This document shows, piece by piece, positions 44,750-55,176 of a stretch of DNA of 64,000 nt. The DNA is from Salvia splendens (taxonomy: Eukaryota > Streptophyta > Magnoliopsida > Lamiales > Lamiaceae): contig NC_056051.1 of assembly GCF_004379255.2 (NCBI RefSeq), positions 5,978,062-6,042,061 of the forward strand, written 5' to 3'. The notes beneath the pieces are model-generated. The model was given only the letters and a program-made list of their open reading frames with translations, had not been told where the DNA came from and searched no databases. How positions within the stretch are numbered: the first letter of the stretch is position 1; every line of letters starts with the position of its first letter. The position numbers and the translations under genes were made by a program.

Positions 44750-45249
44750 ACTCTCTCCGTCCCCCAAGAATTGTCCCACTTTGACCTGGCACGGGTTTTA
44801 AAAATGTAACGAAAAGTGAGTTGAAAAAGTTAATGGAATATGAGTCCTACTTTTATATACTCCCACCGTCCCATCTCATGTGATGGATTTCTTTTCGGCA
44901 CGAGAATTAAGAAAATGGTATGTATTGAGTTAAAGTTGAGAGAATAAGTATGAGAGAGGAAAAAATAAGAGAGATAAAAAGAGAATAAAGTAAGAGAGAG
45001 GGAATAAAGTAAGAGATGGTTGAAGTTTTGTTTTTAGCTAAAAAAGAAAATCAATCACTTGAGGTGAGATGAAAAGTTGATCACTTGAGGTGGGATGGAG
45101 GGAGTATTAGTTTTATAATAAGATGAGAGTAGAAATTAGTTAGTGTAATATGAGGTTGACTACAAAAATGATTAAAAGTGAAATGAGACAAATTTTGTGG
45201 GACTGAAGGAAATGGGAAAATGGGACAAAGTTTCAGGAAACGGAGGGAG
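44750..45249. mobile_element. Stowaway MITE (outer) with a second one inside
   Basis: Ends CTCTCTCCGTCCCCC and ACGGAGGGAG, TA on both sides (44,748-44,749; 45,250-45,251). Interrupted by the MITE at 44,870. Confidence 0.8.
44870..45104. mobile_element. Stowaway MITE (inner)
   Basis: Ends CTCCCACCGTCCCATCTCA and (reverse complement) CTCCCTCCATCCCACCTCA, flanked by TA (44,868-44,869; 45,105-45,106). 235 bp, of a different subfamily from its host. Confidence 0.85.
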
Positions 45250-45925
45250 TAACATGTAGAGTAAAAAAGTTAGTTGGGATATTAATGAAGAAAGAGTGAA
45301 ATTGACAAGAAGTTGAATATATGTCTATACTTTTCTACGAATATACATTTTCAAAAATTGTATTTTATTGAATTGACTAAAAATAAGAAGATGGAATATT
45401 AATCTTAGCAAATAGCCATTACTTTCTGTCTCAAATATCTACATTATTGCATGACACAAGATTTTAGATGGAGCAATTGTATATGATAAAATAAAAAAAT
45501 TGATTGAATATTTTAATAAAAAGAGAGGAGAGAAAATTTTATTTCCAAATATAAAAAGTAGAGATCTTAAATTAAATAAACTAAAAATTAAAGTGTACAT
45601 TTTGGGTGGGACGAATGGAGTATTACTACTTCGACAAAAGTATCAGAAATTTCCAACTTCGTCGAGTGGTTCCCACACGCATAACAAAGTTGACGATAAA
45701 CCTTTGCATACACATTGATTTAATGAATGCCAGACTACATAATATCGTGTCCCCATGCATTTCTCTTTCTAGTATTAAATCCGTACATAAGATTTCAACC
45801 AAATAAAACGACATATAGGGTAGCAAGTCGTATGTGTGGGCTCCACATGCCCTTGTATTGTCCAAACTCTAAAGAGACTTACTTATCTTATGCGACTTTT
45901 ATCATTCTTTGATTTCACTGCTTAT
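45250..45925. other. AT-rich intergenic DNA
   Basis: Short frames (45,500-45,912) have no recognisable domain. Confidence 0.4.
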
Positions 45926-45934
45926 TATTTTATA

Positions 45935-46797
45935 AAGTGAACTATGCAAATGATCCCAAAACTATGCGTTTTGCATGTAAATGATATCTAAACTTTAAAA
46001 ATATCATGGATAGTCCCTAAAGGTGTAATCACATTTTTATAGTTTTTCACTATCTATCACAATTATGCACCAAAAATGCCCCAATGAATGAAGGGCATTT
46101 TTAGACTTTCATATCTAGGTATTAATTATAAAAATTAAAATAAAAAAGTAGTATGAAATTATTAAATATATTAATTATAAAAATCAAAATTATAAATTTA
46201 ATTTTAAAAATAATTTGTTACAAAATTTAATTTTTATTGTAATTTGATTATTTTTTTAATATTAAAAATTAATTTTTTAATTAAAACTAAATTCTTAATT
46301 TTTAATTAATCATAATATTTAATATTAAAAAAAATTATTGAATCAGAATCAAATTAAATTTAGCTACAATTTATTTTGATAATTAAATTTTAAATTTTAA
46401 ATTTTATTCAATATTTAAGAACTTCATAGTGTTTTTTTATTTTAATTTTTTATTTCCTAAAATTTTTAGAAAAAGAGAGAGAAAGAAGATATAACATAAA
46501 GTGATTGAAAAAGTGAAATGAATAATATCATTTTAGGTACTCAAACTATAAGAAAATATCATATTTAGTACTCAGAGAAAGATAAAGAAAATATCAAATC
46601 CAGTACATAGATATAAAAGTCCAAAAATGCCTTTCATGCCTTGGGGGGCATTTTAGATGCAAAATTATGATGAATAGTGAAAAAGTATCAAAAATGTGAT
46701 TACACCTTAGTTCAGAGACTACCCACGATATTTTTAAAGTTTAGGTATCATTTGCGTGCAAAACGCATAGTTTAGGGACCATTTGCGTAGTTCACTC
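45935..46797. mobile_element. Mutator-like MITE with long inverted repeats
   Basis: The 863-bp unit has inverted arms of roughly 190 bp, starting (A/G)AGTGAACTA(T/C)GCAAATG, and a 9-bp target duplication TATTTTATA (45,926-45,934; 46,798-46,806). Both features define MULEs. The centre is extremely AT-rich and non-coding. Confidence 0.9.
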
Positions 46798-46806
46798 TAT
46801 TTTATA

Positions 46807-46962
46807 CTCCCTCCGTCCCACTAAAGATGACACACTTTCCTTTTTGGTTTGTCCCATCCAAGATGATCCATTACTATAAATGGAAACACTTTTTATAATA
46901 AAATGTGAACCTCAAATTCCACTAACTATTCATGTAACTTTAATAATGGATATATTAGGGAG
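46807..46962. mobile_element. Stowaway-like MITE, degenerate
   Basis: Starts CTCCCTCCGTCCCACTAAAG after TA; a poor right end GGGAG-TA at 46,958-46,964. It abuts the MULE-MITE, whose target duplication ends with the same TA. Confidence 0.5.
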
Positions 46963-46964
46963 TA

Positions 46965-48593
46965 TTATAGTTTGATTCCTTGTGTTTCTTTGATGGATAT
47001 GAATTTAAGGGAAATAATAAATTTGTGTTCGTCACGCAACTTTAAGAGCAATAGTAAAAACTTAAAATCAAAAAATTTTAACATTTTTCTCTATTTTTCC
47101 ACTGGACCTACTTTGGATAAAATTTGTGAGTTGTCTAATTTATTACTCCATTCATGAAAGAATAAATGCACCTCACTCGTTTCTTAAGGTGGGATTTTAA
47201 TATGAAAAATGCACTTACCTTACCTTATATCCATTCTCACTTTTACTTTATTTTTTATACTTTATTCACTTTTCTAATTTATTTTCTCAATTTTTCCATT
47301 CTCTTTCTTTATCCACTTTATTACTTTATCCACTTTATTACTTACCCACTAAATACACTAAACATCCATTTCTTAAACTCAATCCTAAAAAATGCTTCAA
47401 CTATAAAGGATGAAGAGAGTATTTGACTATTTGAAAATAGGTCAAGATTTCCACATGCATAATATATGAAATCTTAGATAATTACATGGTACAGAACAAA
47501 CATGAAAACTCATCCCAAAGACTAGCCTGCTAGGAGAGATAACCTATTTAGCCTATATACCCCACACCGGTTGTTCTCATAACCGATGTGAGAATTGAGT
47601 CCGTAACATTACAAATTGAAAGTTGAATGCTTTTCTTGAGAAGACAAAATATCACCATTTCATTAACTGATAGTACTATCCCCTTTCTTTAAATCTTCTG
47701 CAATATTTTCACCGTGTCCTAATTCAAACATTGGATGGAAGTTCAAATTTGGTTAAAGTTGTTTGATCAAGTTTGCTGGCCGAGTCTCATTTTCAATTTT
47801 AGTATTCCTTCCGTCAGGCATTAAGAGACGCATTTAAGAAAGCTCTCTCTCACATTACTTAAATTTGACATCTATTATGGAATAGAGGGAAGTACAATTC
47901 TTCTATATGCATGCTAGTAATTCTATAATGGAGAAAAAAAACTTGATCGTATTGTTTGCATGGTGCTTTGATTTTATTAGCAAATAATTGTGGATTTTGT
48001 TAGTAGATTATTGGCCAGACAAGAGAAACATGATATACACTAGATATTTCCAACAAAAAATCTAAAGACTAAACTAGTGGATGAGTCTGTTTGGGTCAGA
48101 AAACATTAGTTGCATGTTTACTAAAATGTCCTCGCATTTACGTCTGTTCAATTTAATTAATGATGAGATAAAATATGTTCAATTCTAAAACGTCGATTGG
48201 TGAATTGAGTAAAAATATGGACTATATAGGCCCACATATTAAACATATAGGTTTTTGTCAAGAATTAGTACATTCAAGTTGCTATCATCTATCAAGTGGA
48301 GGGAAGTGTTCAAAGTCAAGAATAATAAGATTTGATCTTAAATTCAGAAACACAAACCCTATACTATTGAACCCCACGGCTATCCCATCACGCGTGACTT
48401 GATTTTTGGGGTCTCATTTTATGTCAATACATCATCGTATAGTTGAGTCATTTTTCTGTTTTTTGAAGTTCCTTCGTAGTTGAGTCATTTCCATATATAG
48501 TAAAACTTTTTCTCACTCTTACTTTACTCCCTCTTACTTTATTCTCTCTACTTTATTCTTTCTACTTTTTTCTCTTTCTTACTTTTTATTATT
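46965..48593. other. AT-rich intergenic DNA
   Basis: No gene supported. 48,165-48,260 resembles 54,420-54,515 (GTTCA(A/G)TTCTA...TATTAAACA(T/C)(A/G)TAGGTTTT), a diverged repeat. Pyrimidine-rich run at 48,505-48,600. Confidence 0.4.
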
Positions 48594-48595
48594 TA

Positions 48596-48774
48596 CTCCC
48601 TCTATCCCGTGTTACTTGCACTATTTTCCTTTCTGGGCGTCCCAAGTTATTTGCACTCTTTCCATTTTTAGCAAAAATTATCACCTACAGCCGCAATTGT
48701 TGACTTTGCTATACACTCATTCCTTAATCTCTGTGCCGAAAAGCAAATGTGCGAGTAGCTCGGGACGGAGGGAG
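48596..48774. mobile_element. Stowaway MITE
   Basis: CTCCCTCTATCCCGTGTTA...CGGGACGGAGGGAG, TA on both sides (48,594-48,595; 48,775-48,776). Flanking sequence to 48,858 (ending GAGGGAACAGAGGGAGTA) suggests it lies in an older MITE. Confidence 0.8.
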
Positions 48775-48858
48775 TATTTATTTAACACATTTAATATTCA
48801 TTTCTTAAACTCCGTACCGAAAAGTTCCTCCTCAACTATGAGGGAACAGAGGGAGTAC

Positions 48859-49200
48859 TAGTTATTCTCTCCATCCCACAATATGTGTCCCACTTTGACC
48901 TGTGAATGTATGTCCTATTTTTATATACTCTATCCGTTCTGCAGTAGTAGGATTATTTCTTTTCGACACAGAGATTAAGAAAGAGATGTATGGTATGTTA
49001 AACAAATAATAACGTAGGAGAGAGGTAAAAGTAGAAAAAATAAGTAAGAGTGAGAAAATGTTTTGCATTTTTTCTAAAAAAAATAATTATTAAAAGTTGT
49101 AAAAATGAAGTGGCACAATTAATTTGGGACGGACCAAAATAGAAATAGAGACACATAATGGAGGATAAGAGGAAGTATAATTTTAACCTAATAAATCCAA
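48859..49200. mobile_element. Degenerate Stowaway-like sequence
   Basis: Contains CTCTCCATCCCACAATATG and, inverted, ACATAATGGAGGATAAGAG; a second TACTCTATCCGTTCTGCAG lies inside, so nested MITEs are likely, but ends are blurred. Confidence 0.45.
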
Positions 49201-49284
49201 TTCCTTGGATTCACTAAACCTAATAATACCAGCACAACTAAATTCAGTATGTGAGTTTTTCAGAAAACTATATACTTTATTACT

Positions 49285-49520
49285 TTTTTCGTCCCTAAAA
49301 ATTTGTCACTTATTTCCGTTTTCCCCTGTCCCTAAAATTTTTTAATTTTTCACTTTTTATCATTTTTGGTAGTGGACCACATATTCCACTAACTCATTCT
49401 TATTCATATTTTATTGTAAAACTAGGACCCACATGCCATTAACTTTTTCAATCTACTTTTTATCATATTTTTTAAAATTCATGTCAAGTCAAATGGAGAA
49501 TAAAGAGTTAATGAAATATT
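49285..49520. mobile_element. Stowaway-like MITE related to that at 7,233
   Basis: CGTCCCTAAAAATTTGTCAC, TAGTGGACC and GGACCCACATGCCA match the 7.2-kb MITE in order; the right end is not recognisable. Confidence 0.55.
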
Positions 49521-50349
49521 TAGTTTATTAACAAAATTAATAAAAATTAAGAGAGTATGTTAATAAGGAACAAACCAAAATTAAAAAAATACACATAATT
49601 GTTACAAAGGAAGTACATTTTTGGTAGACAAGTAATCAAATTAGTGGGGTATGCATATTTTCAGAATTTTGATACATTTTTAGTGGACCAGTAATCAAAT
49701 ATGTATGGTATGCATTGGATACATTTTTAGCAGCCCAGTAATTAAATAAGTAGGGAATGCATCTAATCAGTAGGGTATATATTTCCAGAGAGTGAAAGTT
49801 GTCAATTTTCCTTTTATATTGTTTTTACTTAATTTTATGTTTTATTGTTCAATCTAATTAATTGTTATAAAAATAGGGTGGTGATTTATTATTATCTTAG
49901 GCGTTTAATTGTTATCATAATAAAATATTTTTGCCAATAAAAAGTGTGAGTTATTGCATAATATTCATTATCAATATAGATACAACTCCTTTTTGGTCCA
50001 AAACATATGGTCAAATTACGAATTTTGTCCGGAACATTCATTTTCAGGTTTTCGGGTCCATAACATACAAAAATCGCTCTCGGTTAGGTCCTTTTTGGAC
50101 GGCGCCGTTAAAATACGTCAGTCAACCGTTAATTAGCGAAACTTTGACTAAATTAAACTAAAAATACCTAAAATTACCAATTATATTTTTTCTTAAAAAA
50201 CACTAACATTTATTAATTGTTTTAAAAAAACACATACTTTAATACTGTCAACACTAACATCTCTCTTTCTTCCCCACACAATCAGCGAAGAACCCTAATT
50301 CTTCGCCTGGTTTCCCCCATCCCTGCAACACACCGACAAACCGTTTGAA

Positions 50350-50760
50350 ATGCATCGGTCGACTTCGAGCGGCAATTCCGGCGACAACGGCGGTTGGCGT
50401 GACCTTCGATTTAGGACCCTGCCCTGCTTTTGTAAGAAGGTAGCGGCACTCCGAATCGTCAGTAGCGACACCAAACCGTCAAAAGGGAAGGTTTACTTTA
50501 CTCATGAGAAGGACGAATGCAATTTCTTCAAGTGGTGTGAGCCAATTAATCAAGGCGAAGCCTCTTCTTCGTCAACCTCAGTTGTTGCTTCTGATTTAGG
50601 GTTGGTTTTAGCAGAAATTAATGAAAACATTGAAGCCGTAGAGTTGATGTTGGACGAAATTAAAGCAGAAATGAAGGCAAAATTGGAGAAATTAGTGTAT
50701 GTTGTTGTATTTGCTCTATGTTTTGTAGTTATTGTTGGGTTATTTTGTATAGTGAATTAA
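50350..50760 (+). CDS. GRF-type zinc-finger protein with C-terminal membrane helix, carried in MULE
   Basis: 136 codons, intact frame. Residues about 27-63 give a GRF-type zinc finger: CFCKKVAALRIVSS..., then KGKVYFTHEKDECNFFKWCE. In the family the pattern is C-x-C ... Y/F-x-C ... C-x-FF-x-W; here the third ligand appears to be His (YFTH), which can still bind zinc. A Ser-rich linker, a coiled-coil-like stretch (EINENIEAVELMLDEIKAEMKAKLEKL, about 94-120) and a hydrophobic helix (YVVVFALCFVVIVGLFCIV, the last 20 residues) follow. Such small GRF-coil-TM proteins are frequent in plant genomes; their role is unknown. The ATG is the first in frame and lies about 170 bp inside the left inverted repeat, so the repeat may supply its promoter. 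Confidence 0.7.
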   Translation: MHRSTSSGNSGDNGGWRDLRFRTLPCFCKKVAALRIVSSDTKPSKGKVYFTHEKDECNFFKWCEPINQGEASSSSTSVVASDLGLVLAEINENIEAVELMLDEIKAEMKAKLEKLVYVVVFALCFVVIVGLFCIVN

Positions 50761-50774
50761 TTTGATGAAAATCC

Positions 50775-51231
50775 TAGTTTTGTCTGAATTTTGTATGTTG
50801 AGTTCGATGCATTTGCGAACTAGATTGCTTGCTTCTTCTTCTTTGGCATTCGAACATATTCTTGTTCGAAATTGGGTTTGGAATTTGGGGCATAATTATT
50901 CAAAAAATAGACATGCGAAAGCCATCCTTCATATTCATAAAGTACTTCAAATGGGTCCTAAACAAACGTTACGTTAATTGCAGCCGGTTGCATCTTCACA
51001 TACCGTTTTGTCTGAATTGTATTTTGAGTTGGATGCATTTTTAGCTAGCTTGCTTGCTTCTCATTCTTTGACAGTCGAACATGTTCTTGTTCGAATTTGG
51101 GTTTGGAATTTGGGGCATAAATATGCAAAAAATATGCATGCGAAAGCCATCCTTCATATTCATAAGGTACTTCAAACTGGTCCTAAACAAAAGTTACGTT
51201 ACTTGCAGCTGGTTGCATCTTCACATACCAA
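50775..51231 (+). repeat. Tandem duplication, about 2 x 228 bp
   Basis: Units 50,775-51,003 and 51,006-51,231 both run from TTTTGTCTGAATT to GGTTGCATCTTCACATACC. They share TTGTTCGAA...TGGGTTTGGAATTTGGGGC and GCGAAAGCCATCCTTCAT. They lie just 3' of the GRF gene and may be its 3' UTR. Confidence 0.85.
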
Positions 51232-51336
51232 AACAAAACAACACTTGAATCCAAAAACCAACAATCCAGCAAGCATAAAGAAGACCAGCAAGTATTCATT
51301 GTATATGTTACATGACAAAAAACCGATCACACTAAA

Positions 51337-51722
51337 TCAATCTGTTTTCTTCCCTCCTTTCTTCTTCCAAGTGAGTGAGGATGAACCACGGTTCTTGTTG
51401 AGAGGGTTAGAGGACGAGGCACCGCCTTCCTGAAACATGTTAGCGATCGTACTTTCACAACGTGCCCTATTGTGTCCCGGCTGGCGGCACAAACTGCACT
51501 TTGGTTGTTCCTCAGTACGATTCCGCTTCTTTTTCACAGTTGGCTCTACAAAACAATAATCAATGAATCAAACTAATTTTGTGAACAGATGATAGCACAA
51601 CAAATAAAAAAATTAGAATTCAATGTTAGTGAAATACCAGTAGGCGCATCGGCAACATCAGTGGCTTGGGGACATCTCCTCTTGTTGTGTCCTTTTTCAC
51701 CACAAAGACGACAACTGTAATC
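51337..51722 (-). pseudogene. MULE transposase C-terminal zinc knuckles
   Basis: Two minus-strand CCHC knuckles: CRLCGEKGHNKRRC (about 51,672-51,715) and, after a likely intron (about 51,545-51,640, GT-AG), CSLCRQPGHNRARC (about 51,465-51,505), followed by a Ser/Lys-rich tail ending KKGGKKTD. This is the usual C-terminus of plant MURA-like proteins, downstream of the SWIM finger. Confidence 0.7.
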
Positions 51723-52415
51723 TGCCATCAGGCCCTCTTGTTGTGTCCTCTTGTGCCTCCATGATTTCGTCCCCCTCCTTGTCGCTTAAGTCATAGTCGC
51801 TGTCGAAAAATGTAGGAACGTCATCATCAACCGTTTCCGTTTCCTTTTCCTTTCCCTTTGCCTTAGACCTTCTCTTAGACTGTTCAACATCATCAACCTT
51901 TCTTTTTCCCTTCTTTGTGGCCACAACCTCATCATCAAACTCCTCGTCGTCCCTTCTTGCTCCTGTTCCTGTAACCCTAACCGGACTCAAATTCTCGTTG
52001 TAGTCCCATCTCTCCTCTTCCATTTCATTTTGCACTTCCTCTTGTGTTAACTGACTCGTAGGCAACTGAGTCATAGGCATCTCTGGCCCCTCAGCAGCAT
52101 CAATCACCATACCCCCAACCTGAACTGCATAAACATCCACCACTCCATAATAGACTCCTAAATTTGCCATGTCAATTGCGGACTGGTTGTCAAACAGCGG
52201 TACCAATCCATCTTCCAAGGCCATCCTTGGAAAAAGTACTCCAAACCAGTGACATCTACCCCCCTTTTCTCCAGAGCATCATCAACCTCCAGTTTTGACC
52301 ACTTGTCCATATCGCATTTATGAACGTAATCACACTCACCATTTACATACCGCTTTCCACCCCTTCCAATTTCTCCATAACACCATTGTAGTGGATCCTT
52401 GTAGTGAATGTATCA
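51723..52415 (-). pseudogene. MULE transposase N-terminal region (core missing)
   Basis: Minus-strand IHYKDPLQWCYGE, RYVNGECDYVHKCDMDKWSKLEVDDAL (about 52,270-52,410), a frame break near 52,250, then LVPLFDNQSAIDMANLGVYYGVVDVYAVQ and a long acidic, Lys-rich nuclear-localisation-like stretch (KKGKRKVDDVEQSKRRSKAKGKEK). This matches the leading region of MURA-like transposases. It then runs directly into the zinc-knuckle part; the DDE catalytic domain and SWIM finger, normally about 400-500 residues, are absent. Confidence 0.65.
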
Positions 52416-52708
52416 TCTGTAAGCAAAGGTGTCAACCATAAATAAACAATAAAAACATAAAGTGGTCCAACATTTATACAGAACAAACCATATTAGTCCA
52501 ACACATATCAAGACAAAAAAATCCATCCCTGTCGTCTGGTTTCCTAACAACCAGACCATCCACTTGTTTACCCCACCACCAATTCAATCTATATTCGGTG
52601 GGACCACACTTACATACATATTCTATAGGACCACAATTCAATTTATTCCAAGTATTGCAAACCCTATTTTTTTATATGCAACGAATAACTCATATGCTCA
52701 GTTCGAAA

Positions 52709-53026
52709 CTAACCTTCTCGAAGTGGATTTCGAGGGCGTGGAACTGGAATTTCAAATGACGGCTTATCTCTGAGGATTTCAACTGGCGAACTCAAATTGG
52801 ATTTCGAAGAAGAAGCAGCAGCCTTCTCCTTCGGAGGAAGTGGTGGCTTAAGAGAAACTGCGCGGTCGAGTCTCATCTTCCTCCTCCTCTCTACTGTGGG
52901 AAAATCGGCATCAGTCGGAGGTCGTCGGTCAGCCTTCGAAGAATTAGGGTTTGACATAGACCCGCCGTTACCGGAATGTAGTTCCACTTCGACTTCCGCG
53001 ACGAGGCTAAGGTTCGACGAGGCCAA
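52709..53026 (-). CDS. Uncharacterised 105-aa ORF inside the MULE
   Basis: MASSNLSLVAEVEVELHSGN..., Pro/Lys/Arg-rich (RPPTDADFPTVERRRKMRLDRA, PPLPPKEKAAASSSKS), ending RPRNPLREG. It is close to the right inverted repeat on the transposase strand and may be a first exon of the MULE gene or a captured host exon. No family recognised. Confidence 0.4.
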   Translation of the reverse strand: MASSNLSLVAEVEVELHSGNGGSMSNPNSSKADRRPPTDADFPTVERRRKMRLDRAVSLKPPLPPKEKAAASSSKSNLSSPVEILRDKPSFEIPVPRPRNPLREG

Positions 53027-53511
53027 CCCACCTTCGGGACTAGGGTTTGCTACAGACGAAACATGACCCTTCTCGCCTTCATTCTCAGGTTCAGGTGGGA
53101 ATCGCCGGAAGATTGCCTAAGAGTTGGAGGGTTGGTATGTATCTGAAATTGAGAGTTGAAGGCAGATAAAAAATTGAGAGTTGGTATGTATCGACGCTTT
53201 GCCTTCTTCGTTTGAAATTGAGAGTTGAAGGCAAATAAAATGTTTTTAAGAAAAAAAGATAATTGGTGTTTTTAATAAAATAATTAGCAAATTATTTAGT
53301 CACTAATAATATAGTTTTTAGTTTAATTTAGTCAAAGTTTTGCTAATTAACGGTTGACTGGCGTATTTTAACGGCTTCGTCCAAAAAGGACCTAACCGAG
53401 AGCGATTTTTGTATGTTATGGACCCGAAAACCTGAAAATGAATGTTCCGGACAAAATTCGTAATTTGACCATATGTTTTGGACCAAAAAAGTGTTGTACT
53501 CTATCAATATA

Positions 53512-53774
53512 TAATGAGTAAATATCATAAATTTTTTTGAATCTTTAATAAATTGAATCTTATGCTTATCAAGTGATCACATATATTAAGTTTATATAAA
53601 AATAATGTTTTATTTATTATTAATTGTGGATCCTTAAGAAAAGAAAATAACCATATTACTACATTCATCCACTTATTAAAGACATATTTTGATTCGGCGC
53701 GTATTTGAAGAAATTGTTTGACTTTGTTAATGAGTGAAAAAAGTAAAGTGGAATTCTAGCCCCATTTTATATAC
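53512..53774. other. AT-rich flank of the MULE
   Basis: Nothing recognised. Confidence 0.35.
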
Positions 53775-53776
53775 TA

Positions 53777-53954
53777 CTCCCTCCCTCCCACTCTAAGTGG
53801 AGCATTTCTATCTTGTTTTGTGAGTTAAGTAGAAACGAAAAAGTAAGAGAAAGAGAAAAAGTAGAGAGGGTGATATTTCTATTTTTAGAAATGTGTCATT
53901 TAGAGTGAGACATCCAAAAAGAAAAATAGTTTACTTAGAGTGGGACGAAGTGAG
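53777..53954. mobile_element. Stowaway MITE
   Basis: CTCCCTCCCTCCCACTCTAAG...CTTAGAGTGGGACGAAGTGAG, TA on both sides (53,775-53,776; 53,955-53,956). 178 bp. Confidence 0.85.
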
Positions 53955-53956
53955 TA

Positions 53957-55176
53957 TTAATTTTATAGTATAATGTGAGTCAAATGAGGTAATATAGTAT
54001 GAGATCCACTTACTAAAAGTTGAAAAAGGATAAATGTATTTTTAAATAGCGGACAACCCAAGATGGCAAAACGTGTTAGATCTTGGCAGACAAAAGGAAG
54101 TATTTTCAATCTTAGGATTTTTAAAATTAGCCAGCAACTTGAATAATACTAACCTGAAACCTGATAAGTTGACCTTATTGGCATTCATAGTCTTATTATT
54201 GGGAAGGATTGGATAAGGGTAAAAATATACACTGCATTCCATAAAAATAGATATTTTAGAGATAATAAATATTTTAATACATAATTGATAAAGTAGGGAA
54301 AGAAATAGATGCCTATAGGGACACTGCAATTGATTCCGGAGGGATAGAAATGCAACTATGCAAGAATGGAAGCAATAGATAAAAAAAACTGATTGAAATG
54401 TATCCCATAATCTTATGATGAGCTAAAATTTGTTCAGTTCTACGACATCGACTAATGAATTGAGGGGGGAAAAAAGAAATTATATAGGTCGTCATATTAA
54501 ACACGTAGGTTTTGGGCCAACAAAGTTAGCAATGAATATAAATATTCCCACTAACATTAATACGATTTTGGCTCATGAACTCAGTAGGGTATATGCATTG
54601 ACTTTTTCCAATTAAGACACACTCACGCTTTGGCCCCAAAAATCGTATGCATTAATTTTTCCAACTAAAATTAGTAAGGTTTTGCCTAGTGAGATCGGCC
54701 GGCCGGCAACTACCGTGTCCGATTTTGCGGAAGGTGGAACTGGAGCAAGCCTCTGAAGGGGAAGGCATGAGGTGATTCGGGTTGAAACTCAAAACCAATG
54801 TTTTTTCCAATTCTATCCCGTAAAATTAGAGACATTGGGAATGACACATGTTTTAATATAAAATTAGTAAAGTAGTATGAGAAATAGAATAAAAATAGTC
54901 GTTGGAGATAAACAAAAAGATAACAAAAATAGAAATAGACTATTTTTATGGAATATGTGAAGTATTTAATTTAACTTGACATGAGATGAAAGCTGATTGG
55001 TTTTGGTTTTGGGTCCGAAACGGCAGTTCCGGTTCAAAACCACTGGTTTTTGCAGGTTCCTGATCGAAAACTGGTGGTTTAACGATTTTTTAAAGAAAAC
55101 AATTATTATAAAAATAGTATTATTCCATTATAACTAATAATTTATCAAACAAATCCTAGATCTGACGGTTGAGAGA
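53957..55176. other. Intergenic DNA
   Basis: No gene supported. 54,420-54,515 is the diverged repeat of 48,165-48,260. A GGCCGGCCGGC palindrome at about 54,698-54,708 stands out from the AT-rich surroundings. Confidence 0.4.

Larger units (their letters stand above)
49979..53501. mobile_element. Mutator-like element (MULE), internally deleted, with GRF zinc-finger gene
   Basis: Inverted arms of about 200 bp (49,979 to about 50,180, and about 53,300 to 53,501), both reading GTCCAAAACATATGGTCAAA near their outer ends, are flanked by TATCAATATA on both sides (49,969-49,978; 53,502-53,511), a target duplication of 9-10 bp typical of MULEs. Inside, a plus-strand GRF-type zinc-finger gene faces a minus-strand transposase gene whose catalytic core has been lost. 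Confidence 0.9.

Noticed and set aside
45500..45912. Overlapping short frames on both strands
   Set aside because: No domain, no splice or composition signal; AT-rich chance frames.
54690..54712. GGCCGGCCGGC palindrome as a relative of the Athila GC palindromes
   Set aside because: Single copy, different core and not next to a TATA-like box.
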